This document shows, piece after piece, positions 50,758 through 58,713 of a stretch of DNA of 64,000 nucleotides. The DNA comes from Nereida sp024640765 (lineage in GTDB: Bacteria > Pseudomonadota > Alphaproteobacteria > Rhodobacterales > Rhodobacteraceae). The notes beneath the pieces are model-generated. The model was not told where the DNA came from, did not search any database, and saw nothing but the letters and a program-made list of their open reading frames with translations. The stretch is from contig JAHEEK010000012.1 of assembly GCA_024640765.1 (NCBI GenBank), forward strand, positions 14,989 to 78,988, read 5' to 3'. The position numbers and the translations under genes are program-made. Positions within the stretch are counted from its first letter, which is position 1, and each line of letters starts with the position of its first letter.

Positions 50758-52893
50758 ATGTCCCAGCCACTTTCCGATTTTGACACGCCCGTTGAAAACT
50801 TGGACCCTAAGAAGGCCGTGCAAGAAGCCGAAACGCTTTCTCAGACGTTGTCACAGGCAAATCAGCAGTATTATCAAGAAGATGCGCCGCAGCTGACAGA
50901 TGCTGAGTTTGATCGCCTTAAGGCGCGCCTAACAGAAATTGAGACAGCTTTTCCAGAGTTACTGAAAAGCAGCAGCCCCACGCAGCAAGTTGGTGCCGCG
51001 CCTGCAGATGGGTTTGGCAAAATCACCCATGCGGTCGCAATGCTGTCTTTGTCAAATGCGTTCAATGACGAAGATGTTGCAGTATTTGATCAAAGCGTTC
51101 GCAAATATCTCGGGCTGGACACCGCAGATCCGCTTGCCCTCACGTCCGAGCCAAAGATCGACGGGCTCTCGCTCTCTCTGCGCTACGAAGATGGCACACT
51201 TGTTCACGCAGCGACGCGCGGTGACGGGACGACTGGTGAAAATGTAACCTCCAATGCCCGTACTATTGCCGACATTCCGCAACAGCTGACCGGTGCACCA
51301 GCAATCTTGGAGGTGCGCGGCGAAGTCTATATGAGCCACGAAGACTTCGCGGCCCTGAACGACAGACAGTCTGCCCGCGGCGGCAAAGTATTTGCGAACC
51401 CGCGCAATGCAGCGGCAGGGTCGCTTCGCCAGTTGGACCCAAATATCACTAAAAATCGCCCGTTAAGGTTTTTCGCATATGCATGGGGTGAGGTGTCTGC
51501 CCCGCTTGCGGATACTCAATTTGCGGCAATCGAGGCGCTGTCTGAACTGGGGTTTCAGACCAACCCGCTGACAAAGCGGCAAGAAACCGTTGAGGGAATT
51601 ATTGCGAACTACAACGCAATTGCCGAGGCGCGCGCAGAACTGGGCTATGACATTGACGGTGTCGTTTACAAAGTTGATGATCTGGTTTTGCAGGCGCGGT
51701 TAGGGTTTCGCTCGACCACGCCGCGGTGGGCAATTGCTCATAAGTTCCCCGCAGAGCTCGCGTTTACCACGCTTGAGGCGATCGACATCCAAGTGGGGCG
51801 GACAGGCGCGTTGTCTCCAGTGGCGCGGCTGACGCCTGTAACGGTTGGTGGTGTTGTCGTATCCAACGCGACCCTGCACAACGAAGATTATATCGCCGGC
51901 AAAGACAGCAAAGGTGCAGAAATCCGAGGGGGCCGCGATATTCGCGTCGGTGATTTCGTTGAAGTTTACCGTGCGGGTGACGTAATCCCTAAAATTCGCG
52001 ATGTTGATGTGAGCAAGCGTGCTGACACTGCAGCCCCGTTTGAGTTTCCAAAATCGTGCCCTGAATGTGGATCGCCTGCCGTGCGCGAAGAAGGCGATGC
52101 AGTTCGACGCTGTATGGGCGGCATCGTATGCCCGGCCCAAGCTGTTGAAAAACTAAAACACTTATTCAGCCGCGCTGCTTTTGACATTGATGGTCTGGGA
52201 TCAAAGCAAGTTGAGCAATTCTACAAAGACGGTTGGGTCCGGGAGCCGGCGGAAATTTTCACGTTGCGCGCGCGGTTTGGCAGCGGTTTGCAGCAGTTGA
52301 AAAACCGTGAGGGGTGGGGTGAAAAATCTGCCAACGGGTTGTTTGACGCAATCGACCTATGCCGCTCTGTGCCACTTAACCGTGTGATTTTTGGCCTTGG
52401 TATTCGCCATGTTGGTGAGGCTGGTGCCAAGCTTCTTGCCCAAACATATCTCAGTTGGGATGCGTTCGAGAACGCGATGCGTGAGGCGTCTGACCCACAA
52501 AGTGCTGCTTGGGCGGATCTTTTGAACATCGATGGTGTCGGCGAGGTGATGGCCCAGTCGGTTGTTTCTACTTTTGCTAATCCCGTTGAGCGTGCCGCAA
52601 TTGATCGTCTTGTGGCGGAACTTAACATTGAAGACATGGCCCAGATTGCCGCTTCAGATAGTCCTGTTGCTGGCAAAATCGTTGTGTTTACGGGCACCCT
52701 TACGCGGATGAGCCGCGCAGAGGCCAAAGCGCAGGCCGAAGACGTGGGTGCCAAAGTTTCGGGTTCTGTATCAGCAAAAACGGATTTACTTGTTGCAGGC
52801 GTGGCAGCAGGTTCAAAGGCTGCTAAGGCGGAAAAACTGGGCGTTGAGGTTATTGATGAAGACGCTTGGCTTACTCTAATCGGTCGAGGCTAG
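50758..52893 (+). CDS. ligA: NAD-dependent DNA ligase
   Basis: LigA seals nicks in DNA during replication and repair using NAD. The 711-residue protein has the adenylated Lys133 in EPKIDGLSLSL, the adenylation domain to about residue 330, an OB-fold, a four-Cys zinc finger (CPECGSPAV to CMGGIVCPAQ), helix-hairpin-helix repeats and a C-terminal BRCT domain (KIVVFTGTLTRMSRAEAKA). It appears complete. recG begins just after it (TTG 52899), so the two may form a unit. Confidence 0.97.
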   Translation: MSQPLSDFDTPVENLDPKKAVQEAETLSQTLSQANQQYYQEDAPQLTDAEFDRLKARLTEIETAFPELLKSSSPTQQVGAAPADGFGKITHAVAMLSLSNAFNDEDVAVFDQSVRKYLGLDTADPLALTSEPKIDGLSLSLRYEDGTLVHAATRGDGTTGENVTSNARTIADIPQQLTGAPAILEVRGEVYMSHEDFAALNDRQSARGGKVFANPRNAAAGSLRQLDPNITKNRPLRFFAYAWGEVSAPLADTQFAAIEALSELGFQTNPLTKRQETVEGIIANYNAIAEARAELGYDIDGVVYKVDDLVLQARLGFRSTTPRWAIAHKFPAELAFTTLEAIDIQVGRTGALSPVARLTPVTVGGVVVSNATLHNEDYIAGKDSKGAEIRGGRDIRVGDFVEVYRAGDVIPKIRDVDVSKRADTAAPFEFPKSCPECGSPAVREEGDAVRRCMGGIVCPAQAVEKLKHLFSRAAFDIDGLGSKQVEQFYKDGWVREPAEIFTLRARFGSGLQQLKNREGWGEKSANGLFDAIDLCRSVPLNRVIFGLGIRHVGEAGAKLLAQTYLSWDAFENAMREASDPQSAAWADLLNIDGVGEVMAQSVVSTFANPVERAAIDRLVAELNIEDMAQIAASDSPVAGKIVVFTGTLTRMSRAEAKAQAEDVGAKVSGSVSAKTDLLVAGVAAGSKAAKAEKLGVEVIDEDAWLTLIGRG

Positions 52894-52898
52894 GGGGA

Positions 52899-54989
52899 TT
52901 GGCGGGCCGTCCAGAAATCCTTTTTCCTTTGTTTGCAGGGCTCGAAACTTTGCAAGGGATCGGACCAAAGACGTCCAAACTATTTGAGAACCTAAACGTT
53001 AGCACGCCAAAAGATCTGCTTTTTACGCTGCCTCATGCAGTTGTTGATCGGCGCCTGCGGCCCAGTATTGACAGTGCGCTGACGGGGGATGTGGTCACTG
53101 TTGCGGTTCAGGTTGAACAGCACAGACCCGCTGCACGCAAAGGCGGCGCGACACGCGTTTTTGTGAATGACGGTCATGTAACATTCGCATTGGTCTTCTT
53201 TCATGCCCATATTCGCTATATTGAGGCACAGCTGCCGATTGGTGCGCGTCGGATTATTTCAGGAAAAATCGAGTATTTTGATGGGCTTGCACAGATTGTG
53301 CATCCAGATCACATGCTCGCAGAGACGGATGTGGACGATATCCCGCCGTTTGAACCGGTCTACCCGCTAACCGCGGGGATTACCCAAAAAGTCATGTTGA
53401 AAGCCAGTGGATCAGCGTTGGCGCGCACCCCAAAAGTGGCTGAGTGGATTGATCCAAACCTAAAGCAGCGCGAAAACTGGCGTGATTGGGACGCCGCTCT
53501 TTTGGCGGCTCATCGACCTGCGGCGCCGTTAGTTGATGGCATGTCTGATCCTGCGCGCTTGCGCTTGGCTTATGACGAAGTGTTTGCCCATCAACTGACC
53601 CTTGCGTTAGCTCGGTCGACCGCGCGCGCGGCAAAAGGGCGAAGCAGTGTGGGAATGGGGCACCTGCAAAGCCGTGTGTTGAATAGTCTGCCCTATGCGC
53701 CGACTGGGGCCCAAAGCCGTGCAATCGCCGAGATCGCGCAAGATTTGGCCGCGCCGCACCGCATGAACCGCCTTTTGCAAGGGGATGTAGGTGCTGGAAA
53801 AACCCTTGTGGCGATGCAGGCTTTGCTGATGGCTGTCGAAGCTGGTGGGCAAGGTGTGATGATGGCGCCGACAGAAATTCTGGCGCGGCAACATCTTGAG
53901 GGGCTGCAACCTCTAGCCCAGAGTGCCGGTGTGAATTTGGAATTGCTTACCGGCCGTGACAAAGGCAAAGAGCGTGCGCGCAAACTGGCAGCATTGGCGA
54001 GCGGTGAGATCAAAATCTTGGTCGGCACCCATGCTGTGTTTCAAAAAGACGTTGAGTTTTGCGATCTGCGTTTAGCGGTTGTGGATGAACAGCATCGGTT
54101 CGGTGTGCGCCAGCGCATGGAGCTTGGCGCCAAGGGGCAGGCGGTTGATATGCTGGTGATGACAGCTACGCCGATCCCGCGCACCTTGTCGCTGGCCCAC
54201 TACGGTGATCTGGATATTTCCGTGCTTGATGAAAAACCCCCCGGTCGCCAACCGATTAAAACCGCCTTGGTGCAGACATCACGGATGAAGGAAGTGGTCA
54301 GCCATCTGCGCGGTGCGGTCGCTAAAGGCCAGCAAGCCTATTGGGTGTGCCCGTTGGTGGAAGAGAGCGAACTGAGCGATATGACCGCGGCCGAAGAACG
54401 GTTCAAACGCCTGCGTGCCGAGCTGGGTGAGGGGGCTGTTGGTCTGGTTCACGGTCAAATGCCGCCTGCTGAAAAAGACGCGGCAATGGCGGATTTTATT
54501 TCAGGTAAAACGCAGGTTTTGGTGGCGACAACCGTTATCGAAGTAGGCGTCAACGTGCCTAACGCGACCATCATGGTGATTGAGCGCGCCGAGAATTTCG
54601 GGCTTGCCCAGTTGCACCAATTGCGCGGGCGTGTCGGTCGTGGCGCGGGTGCGTCTACGTGTCTGCTTTTGTATCAGGCACCCCTTGGTGAAACGGGGCG
54701 CCGCCGTCTGGAGATATTGCGCGAAACAGAAGACGGGTTCATCATTGCTGAGGAAGACCTTGCAATGCGCGGGGCGGGGGACATGATTGGCTCTGCACAG
54801 TCGGGCTTGCCACGCTTTCGGGTGGCGGATCCGGACCGGCACAGCAATCTTATGGAGATCGCACAAAAAGATGCGCGTAAACTGTTGTCGGATGATCCCG
54901 CGTTAACCTCTGAGCGTGGGAAGGCTGCCCGTGTTCTCTTGTGGCTTATGGAACAAGATAAAGCAATTCGTTTGATATCAGTAGGTTAG
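52899..54989 (+). CDS. recG: ATP-dependent DNA helicase RecG
   Basis: RecG remodels stalled forks and Holliday junctions. The 696-residue form starts at TTG 52899 with LAGRPEILFPLFAGLETLQG, matching family N-termini; a TTG 33 bases upstream inside ligA is less likely. The wedge (OB) domain covers about 50-165. The helicase part has Walker A GDVGAGKTLVA, DEQH in VVDEQHRFGVRQRM, and motif VI QLRGRVGRGA. The ligA stop is six bases before the chosen start. A small SOS-type gene follows downstream. Confidence 0.94.
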   Translation: MAGRPEILFPLFAGLETLQGIGPKTSKLFENLNVSTPKDLLFTLPHAVVDRRLRPSIDSALTGDVVTVAVQVEQHRPAARKGGATRVFVNDGHVTFALVFFHAHIRYIEAQLPIGARRIISGKIEYFDGLAQIVHPDHMLAETDVDDIPPFEPVYPLTAGITQKVMLKASGSALARTPKVAEWIDPNLKQRENWRDWDAALLAAHRPAAPLVDGMSDPARLRLAYDEVFAHQLTLALARSTARAAKGRSSVGMGHLQSRVLNSLPYAPTGAQSRAIAEIAQDLAAPHRMNRLLQGDVGAGKTLVAMQALLMAVEAGGQGVMMAPTEILARQHLEGLQPLAQSAGVNLELLTGRDKGKERARKLAALASGEIKILVGTHAVFQKDVEFCDLRLAVVDEQHRFGVRQRMELGAKGQAVDMLVMTATPIPRTLSLAHYGDLDISVLDEKPPGRQPIKTALVQTSRMKEVVSHLRGAVAKGQQAYWVCPLVEESELSDMTAAEERFKRLRAELGEGAVGLVHGQMPPAEKDAAMADFISGKTQVLVATTVIEVGVNVPNATIMVIERAENFGLAQLHQLRGRVGRGAGASTCLLLYQAPLGETGRRRLEILRETEDGFIIAEEDLAMRGAGDMIGSAQSGLPRFRVADPDRHSNLMEIAQKDARKLLSDDPALTSERGKAARVLLWLMEQDKAIRLISVG

Positions 54990-55017
54990 GTTCATATGGA
55001 GCATTTTGTTCACATCT

Positions 55018-55032
55018 GTTCTCAAAAAGTTC
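55018..55032 (+). promoter_or_regulatory. Alphaproteobacterial LexA (SOS) box
   Basis: GTTC-TCAAAAA-GTTC is a perfect match to the GTTC-N7-GTTC LexA site of alphaproteobacteria. It lies 65 bases before the ATG of a 40-residue gene and 28 bases after the recG stop codon, so it is well placed to control the small gene. A similar perfect site was not seen upstream of ssb, recG, ligA or gyrA in the window. Confidence 0.75.
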
Positions 55033-55097
55033 TTTACTTTGGCTAACTTAAATGAGAACAAAGGTGCAACAAATGCTGAGATGCAAAGGAGCTACCC

Positions 55098-55220
55098 ATG
55101 ATTGCTGATGTGAAAAACATTATTCGCCGCTCACAAACGACGTTGGTTCAAGACATGTTCACAGTATCTGCCATTGTAGCAATGACCGTGGCGGCACTCA
55201 CTTTGCCGGCATTTATGTAA
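55098..55220 (+). CDS. SOS-box-controlled small membrane peptide, 40 residues
   Basis: The gene has a strong ribosome binding site (AAGGAG, eight bases before ATG 55098). The peptide starts MIADVKNIIRRSQTT and has one predicted membrane helix at about residues 20-38 (MFTVSAIVAMTVAALTLPA). It stands alone between a LexA box and a strong terminator, so it looks like a dedicated damage-induced transcript. In Caulobacter the LexA-controlled 29-residue membrane peptide SidA blocks division. This peptide is not recognisably related in sequence, but size, topology and control agree. Function is inferred, not shown. An even smaller frame (55253-55324, 23 codons) follows without good support. Confidence 0.65.
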   Translation: MIADVKNIIRRSQTTLVQDMFTVSAIVAMTVAALTLPAFM

Positions 55221-55359
55221 AGACACTGCCTACGATCTATCTTGGTGCGGGTATGATATCTGTCCCCCAAACAGGTGATATCGCGTTACTGCCTGACGTA
55301 TTTATCGGATTGCCTCTTAGATAAACCAATCTGCACCACATGTGCCTGATCGTTACTGC

Positions 55360-55395
55360 CCGTTATCTTCTCCCACGAAGGTAGCGGTTTTTTTT
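55360..55395 (+). terminator. Rho-independent terminator of the SOS peptide gene
   Basis: CCGTTATCTTC (55360-55370) pairs along all 11 positions with GAAGGTAGCGG (55377-55387), with two G-T wobbles, a TCCCAC loop and eight T residues. It overlaps the 3' end of the convergent nifU-like gene. Confidence 0.88.
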
Positions 55396-55846
55396 ATGTG
55401 CCCTGAGTATCTGAACCACCGCTAATTGCATCACATGCAGCATCAAGAGCGAGCATGATTGAGGCGTGACGGTTTTTGTAATCTTTGGCCGCGCGCAGAA
55501 CTTCAAGACCGTCAAAAGGGGCCTGCGGAACTGGGCCATCCTCTGCCAGCAACTTTGCCAAAGCGTCACGCGTCGCAACAACTTGCGCAGTGTTACGTCC
55601 AACAATGTTTTTTGCTACAACAGATGCGGCCGCTTGACCTAAGGCACAGGCTTTCACGTCATGTGCATAATCACGGATGACACCGTCTTCGATCAGCAGA
55701 TCAACCGTAACGCTTGAACCACACAGCGGAGCACGGCGTTTGGCGCAGTGGCTTGGTGCATCCAAGCGGCCAACACGCGACAACTCTGTTGTAAGCTGCA
55801 GAATCTGCGCTGAATAGAGCTTCATCAGGTCTGCTTCGTTGGACAT
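55394..55846 (-). CDS. Iron-sulfur cluster assembly scaffold, NifU/IscU-like (SufU-type)
   Basis: A 150-residue NifU-N domain protein. Three Cys residues stand at scaffold positions: SHCAKRRAPLCGSS and HDVKACALGQAAAS. This spacing differs somewhat from classical IscU (the first Cys is followed by the long RRAPLCGSS loop) but is common in Rhodobacteraceae proteins of this family. It may hold an iron-sulfur cluster or pass sulfur. The gene is divergent from hisI, with 69 bases between start codons. Its 3' end lies in the terminator of the SOS peptide gene. Confidence 0.82.
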   Translation of the reverse strand: MSNEADLMKLYSAQILQLTTELSRVGRLDAPSHCAKRRAPLCGSSVTVDLLIEDGVIRDYAHDVKACALGQAAASVVAKNIVGRNTAQVVATRDALAKLLAEDGPVPQAPFDGLEVLRAAKDYKNRHASIMLALDAACDAISGGSDTQGT

Positions 55847-55915
55847 GTGCGCGAGGCCTTTTGTTTCAGTCAACCGACAGATAGGACGGTGGAAGACAGT
55901 TGGAAAGGCACTGTG

Positions 55916-56260
55916 ATGAAGTTTGATCCGAATTCCCTGAAGTTCAACGATGCGGGCCTGTTGCCAGTGATTGCACAGGATGTGGATAGTCATGAGGTTT
56001 TGATGCTGGCGTGGATGAACGCCGAGGCCGTCAGCCGTACGCTGAAAACGGGACAGGTGACGTATTGGTCTCGCTCGCGGGCAGAGTTTTGGGTGAAGGG
56101 CGCCACATCGGGGCACACACAAGAACTGGTTAAGATGCAGATTGATTGCGACCGCGATTGTATCTTGGTGAGTGTTCGTCAAACCGGTCCGGCCTGCCAC
56201 ACAGGCGCGCGAACCTGCTTTTTCACAGACGTAACCAGCGGTACTGAGGTGACGAGCTAA
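55916..56260 (+). CDS. hisI: Phosphoribosyl-AMP cyclohydrolase
   Basis: HisI opens the purine ring of phosphoribosyl-AMP in histidine synthesis. The 114-residue single-domain enzyme contains EVLMLAWMNAEAV, QVTYWSRSRAEFWVKG, the magnesium-binding DCDRDC and the zinc ligands CHTGARTCF. All metal ligands are visible. The start at 55916 follows AAAGG; the frame is open further upstream without support. It overlaps the convergent gluQ gene by four bases. No other histidine genes are near. Confidence 0.95.
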   Translation: MKFDPNSLKFNDAGLLPVIAQDVDSHEVLMLAWMNAEAVSRTLKTGQVTYWSRSRAEFWVKGATSGHTQELVKMQIDCDRDCILVSVRQTGPACHTGARTCFFTDVTSGTEVTS

Positions 56261-57114
56261 AGCCCAATTAGCCTGCGAATGTCTTCGCTGCTTAAGCCCT
56301 GCGCACGATAGGTTGAAAGCGCGCGGGCGTCATCGCGCTTTGCTAGGCGTTTACCTGTGTCATCGCGGAGCAAACGGTGATGATGATACCGCGGTGTTGG
56401 AAGGTTAAGCAAACGTTGCAAAACCACATGAATGGCTGTGGCGCTTTCTAGATCCTCGCCGCGGACAACATCCGTGACGCTTTGCGCGGCGTCATCGACC
56501 AGCACGGAAAGATGATAGGATGTTCCCATATCCCGCCGCGCCAAAACGACATCGCCGACAGTGTTAACAAGCTGGGGCGCGGTGATTTGAATGGGTGCAC
56601 CGTTGTTGGTGTAGGTGATTGGCGTCTTATCAACTCCAAGCGCCGCAACAGCCGCTGTCATATCAAGACGCAGTACCGCGCCGGATGGCATGTCATCCGC
56701 GACGCGGCTGTGATGGGTTGGTGGCACGTAGCACAGCCGCGGATAGATCACACCATCAGGTCCCAATAATGGCGCGCCTTCTTGGGGGGCATTAACTGCC
56801 GCGGCAATATCTGCGCGGCGGCACTCACATGGGTATAAATATCCAGAATACCATAATTCATTCAGCGCAGAGCGGTACCTCGCGAGGTGATCCGATTGTC
56901 GGATGGGGGGGGCGTCCCACTGAAGCCCCAACCAGGAAAGATCATCGTAAATTTGCTGTTCCCACGTGTCCCGTGCCCGTGATCGGTCAATGTCTTCGAT
57001 CCGCAGCAAAAAGGTTCCGCCCTGCTCGCGGGCTAGGTCGTGGGCAATAATCGCGGAGTACGCGTGACCAAGATGAAGCGGCCCTGTGGGGGACGGTGCA
57101 AAACGCGTGATCAT
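56257..57114 (-). CDS. gluQ: Glutamyl-Q tRNA(Asp) synthetase
   Basis: GluQ attaches glutamate to the queuosine base at position 34 of tRNA-Asp. The 285-residue protein is like the catalytic half of GluRS: RFAPSPTGPLHLGHAYSA includes the HIGH-type motif, CECRR contributes to a zinc site and KRLAKRDDAR stands for the KMSKS loop. It lacks the anticodon-binding domain, as expected. ATG 57114 overlaps the trmFO stop (TGATG), so it is co-translated with another tRNA-modifying gene. Confidence 0.93.
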   Translation of the reverse strand: MITRFAPSPTGPLHLGHAYSAIIAHDLAREQGGTFLLRIEDIDRSRARDTWEQQIYDDLSWLGLQWDAPPIRQSDHLARYRSALNELWYSGYLYPCECRRADIAAAVNAPQEGAPLLGPDGVIYPRLCYVPPTHHSRVADDMPSGAVLRLDMTAAVAALGVDKTPITYTNNGAPIQITAPQLVNTVGDVVLARRDMGTSYHLSVLVDDAAQSVTDVVRGEDLESATAIHVVLQRLLNLPTPRYHHHRLLRDDTGKRLAKRDDARALSTYRAQGLSSEDIRRLIGL

Positions 57115-58469
57115 CACTCGGCTGCGAGTTTTTCCTGACCCAACCAGCCAAGCCATTCTGCTTTGGCGCGATCCGTATAGGCTTTGTAGCGATCCTTGCG
57201 GCCTTTGCGGCCCGCTTTGAGGCCATCAACTGGGGGGAAAAGCCCGAAGTTGACATTCATAGGCTGGAAGGTTTTTGCATCCGCACCGCCTGTAATGTGG
57301 CTGACCAATGCGCCCATTGCGGTTACTTGCGGCACCGCAGGTAGGTCGTCACCGTTGATTTCTGCAGCAGCCATACGGCCAGCAAGCAAGCCCATCGCCG
57401 CTGATTCAACGTATCCTTCAACACCAGTGATCTGACCCGCAAAGCGCAGATTAGGGTGGGTTTTCAACTTCATATCATGGGTGAGCAATGTGGGAGAGTT
57501 AAGAAACGTATTGCGGTGAATGCCACCAAGACGCGCAAACTCTGCATTCTCAAGGCCGGGTATCATGCGGAGCACTTCTTTTTGCGCCCCGTAGGTCATT
57601 TTGGTTTGAAAGCCGACGATGTTGTAAAGTGTGCCCAAGGCATTGTCGCGACGCAATTGCACAACCGCATAAGGTTTCTCTTCAGGCGCGTGCGGGTTTG
57701 TCAGGCCAACGGGTTTCATCGGACCAAAACGCAACGTCTCGCGACCGCGTTCGGCCATCACTTCAACAGGTAGGCACCCATCGAAATATTTGGCGGTCTC
57801 ACCGTCTTTAAACTGTGTTTTATCCGCTGCCATCAACGCATCGATAAAGGCCTCGTACTGGGCTTTGTCCATCGGGCAGTTGAGGTACGCGGTACGCTCT
57901 TCTTCGGTTTCACCCTTGTCATAGCGCGACTGCATCCACGCTTGGGACATGTCGATCGTGTCAAAGTAGATGATTGGGGCGATTGCGTCGAAAAAGGCCA
58001 ATGCCTCGGCGCCCGTTGCTTTGGCAATGGATGCTGACAGCGCATCTGATGTCAGCGGACCTGTCGCCACAATCCAATGGCCGTCATCGGGAAGCTCTGT
58101 GATTTCGTCGTAGCTAACCGAGATGTTTGGGTGCGCCTTCAAGGCGGCTGTGACGGATTCTGCGAAGGGCTCGCGATCAACAGCCAGCGCGCCACCGGCG
58201 GGGATGCGGTGCTTTCCAGCGATGTTCATGATCAAGCCGTTGGCTTGGCGCATCTCCCAATGCAGCAGACCGACAGCGTTCTGCTCATTATCGTTCGAAC
58301 GGAATGAATTTGAGCATACCATTTCACCAAGGTTGCCCGTTTGGTGTGCAAAGGTGCCAACTTTGGGCCGCATTTCGTGGATCACCACAGAGATGCCCTG
58401 ATTTGCAGCCTGCCATGCGGCTTCCGATCCGGCCATTCCGCCGCCGATGATATTGAGTGGTTTTGTCAT
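57114..58469 (-). CDS. trmFO: Methylenetetrahydrofolate-tRNA-(uracil-5-)-methyltransferase TrmFO
   Basis: TrmFO makes 5-methyluridine at position 54 of tRNA using folate and FAD. The 451-residue flavoprotein begins PLNIIGGGMAGSEAAWQAA (FAD fingerprint) and includes MVCSNSFRSNDNEQNAVGLL and PNLRFAGQITGVEGYVESAA, typical of the family. ATG 58469 is preferred over 58499. It is downstream of gyrA on the same strand, separated by a 244-base region with conspicuous inverted repeats. Confidence 0.94.
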   Translation of the reverse strand: MTKPLNIIGGGMAGSEAAWQAANQGISVVIHEMRPKVGTFAHQTGNLGEMVCSNSFRSNDNEQNAVGLLHWEMRQANGLIMNIAGKHRIPAGGALAVDREPFAESVTAALKAHPNISVSYDEITELPDDGHWIVATGPLTSDALSASIAKATGAEALAFFDAIAPIIYFDTIDMSQAWMQSRYDKGETEEERTAYLNCPMDKAQYEAFIDALMAADKTQFKDGETAKYFDGCLPVEVMAERGRETLRFGPMKPVGLTNPHAPEEKPYAVVQLRRDNALGTLYNIVGFQTKMTYGAQKEVLRMIPGLENAEFARLGGIHRNTFLNSPTLLTHDMKLKTHPNLRFAGQITGVEGYVESAAMGLLAGRMAAAEINGDDLPAVPQVTAMGALVSHITGGADAKTFQPMNVNFGLFPPVDGLKAGRKGRKDRYKAYTDRAKAEWLGWLGQEKLAAE

Positions 58470-58560
58470 ATGCAGCAGGTAATCCAGCCTGCCGCGCAAA
58501 TCAATGGAAACGATGTCGCAACTTGCATCATCTTTGGACTGAATTGAGCCAGAAGTCTAT

Positions 58561-58603
58561 ACTTAATGACCCCTGGCGTTGGAAGCTTCGGGGGTCATTA
58601 AGT
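58561..58603. repeat. Perfect 13-bp inverted repeat between gyrA and trmFO
   Basis: ACTTAATGACCCC (58561-58573) is repeated in inverse as GGGGTCATTAAGT (58591-58603) with a 17-base spacer. There is no T-run on either strand, so it is not a standard terminator. It lies about 92 bases upstream of the trmFO start. Confidence 0.75.
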
Positions 58604-58612
58604 GACCGGGTT

Positions 58613-58712
58613 GGAGGACCCGCATTAACTTGCCTTGTAGGTACCAAACAAAGCCTCAATTGCGCCACAATTATTTTGTGAACAATCGCAATTAATGCGG
58701 AAACAGTCCTCC
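58613..58712. repeat. Imperfect 100-bp palindromic element at the end of gyrA
   Basis: Outer arms GGAGGAC-CC-GCATTAA-CTTGC (58613-58634) and GCAA-TTAATGC-GGAAACA-GTCCTCC (58688-58712) are inverted copies interrupted by a few bases. Inside, CAATTGCG and CGCAATT, and CACAA and TTGTG form a second stem that shares the right-arm bases GCAATT, so two different foldings compete. It begins one base after the gyrA stop codon. Possible natures: a small mobile palindrome (MITE-like) or a structured RNA leader for trmFO. Confidence 0.6.
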
Positions 58713-58713
58713 T

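Noticed and set aside
55253..55324. 23-codon frame after the SOS peptide
   Set aside because: No clear Shine-Dalgarno sequence and no recognisable feature; kept only as a remark.
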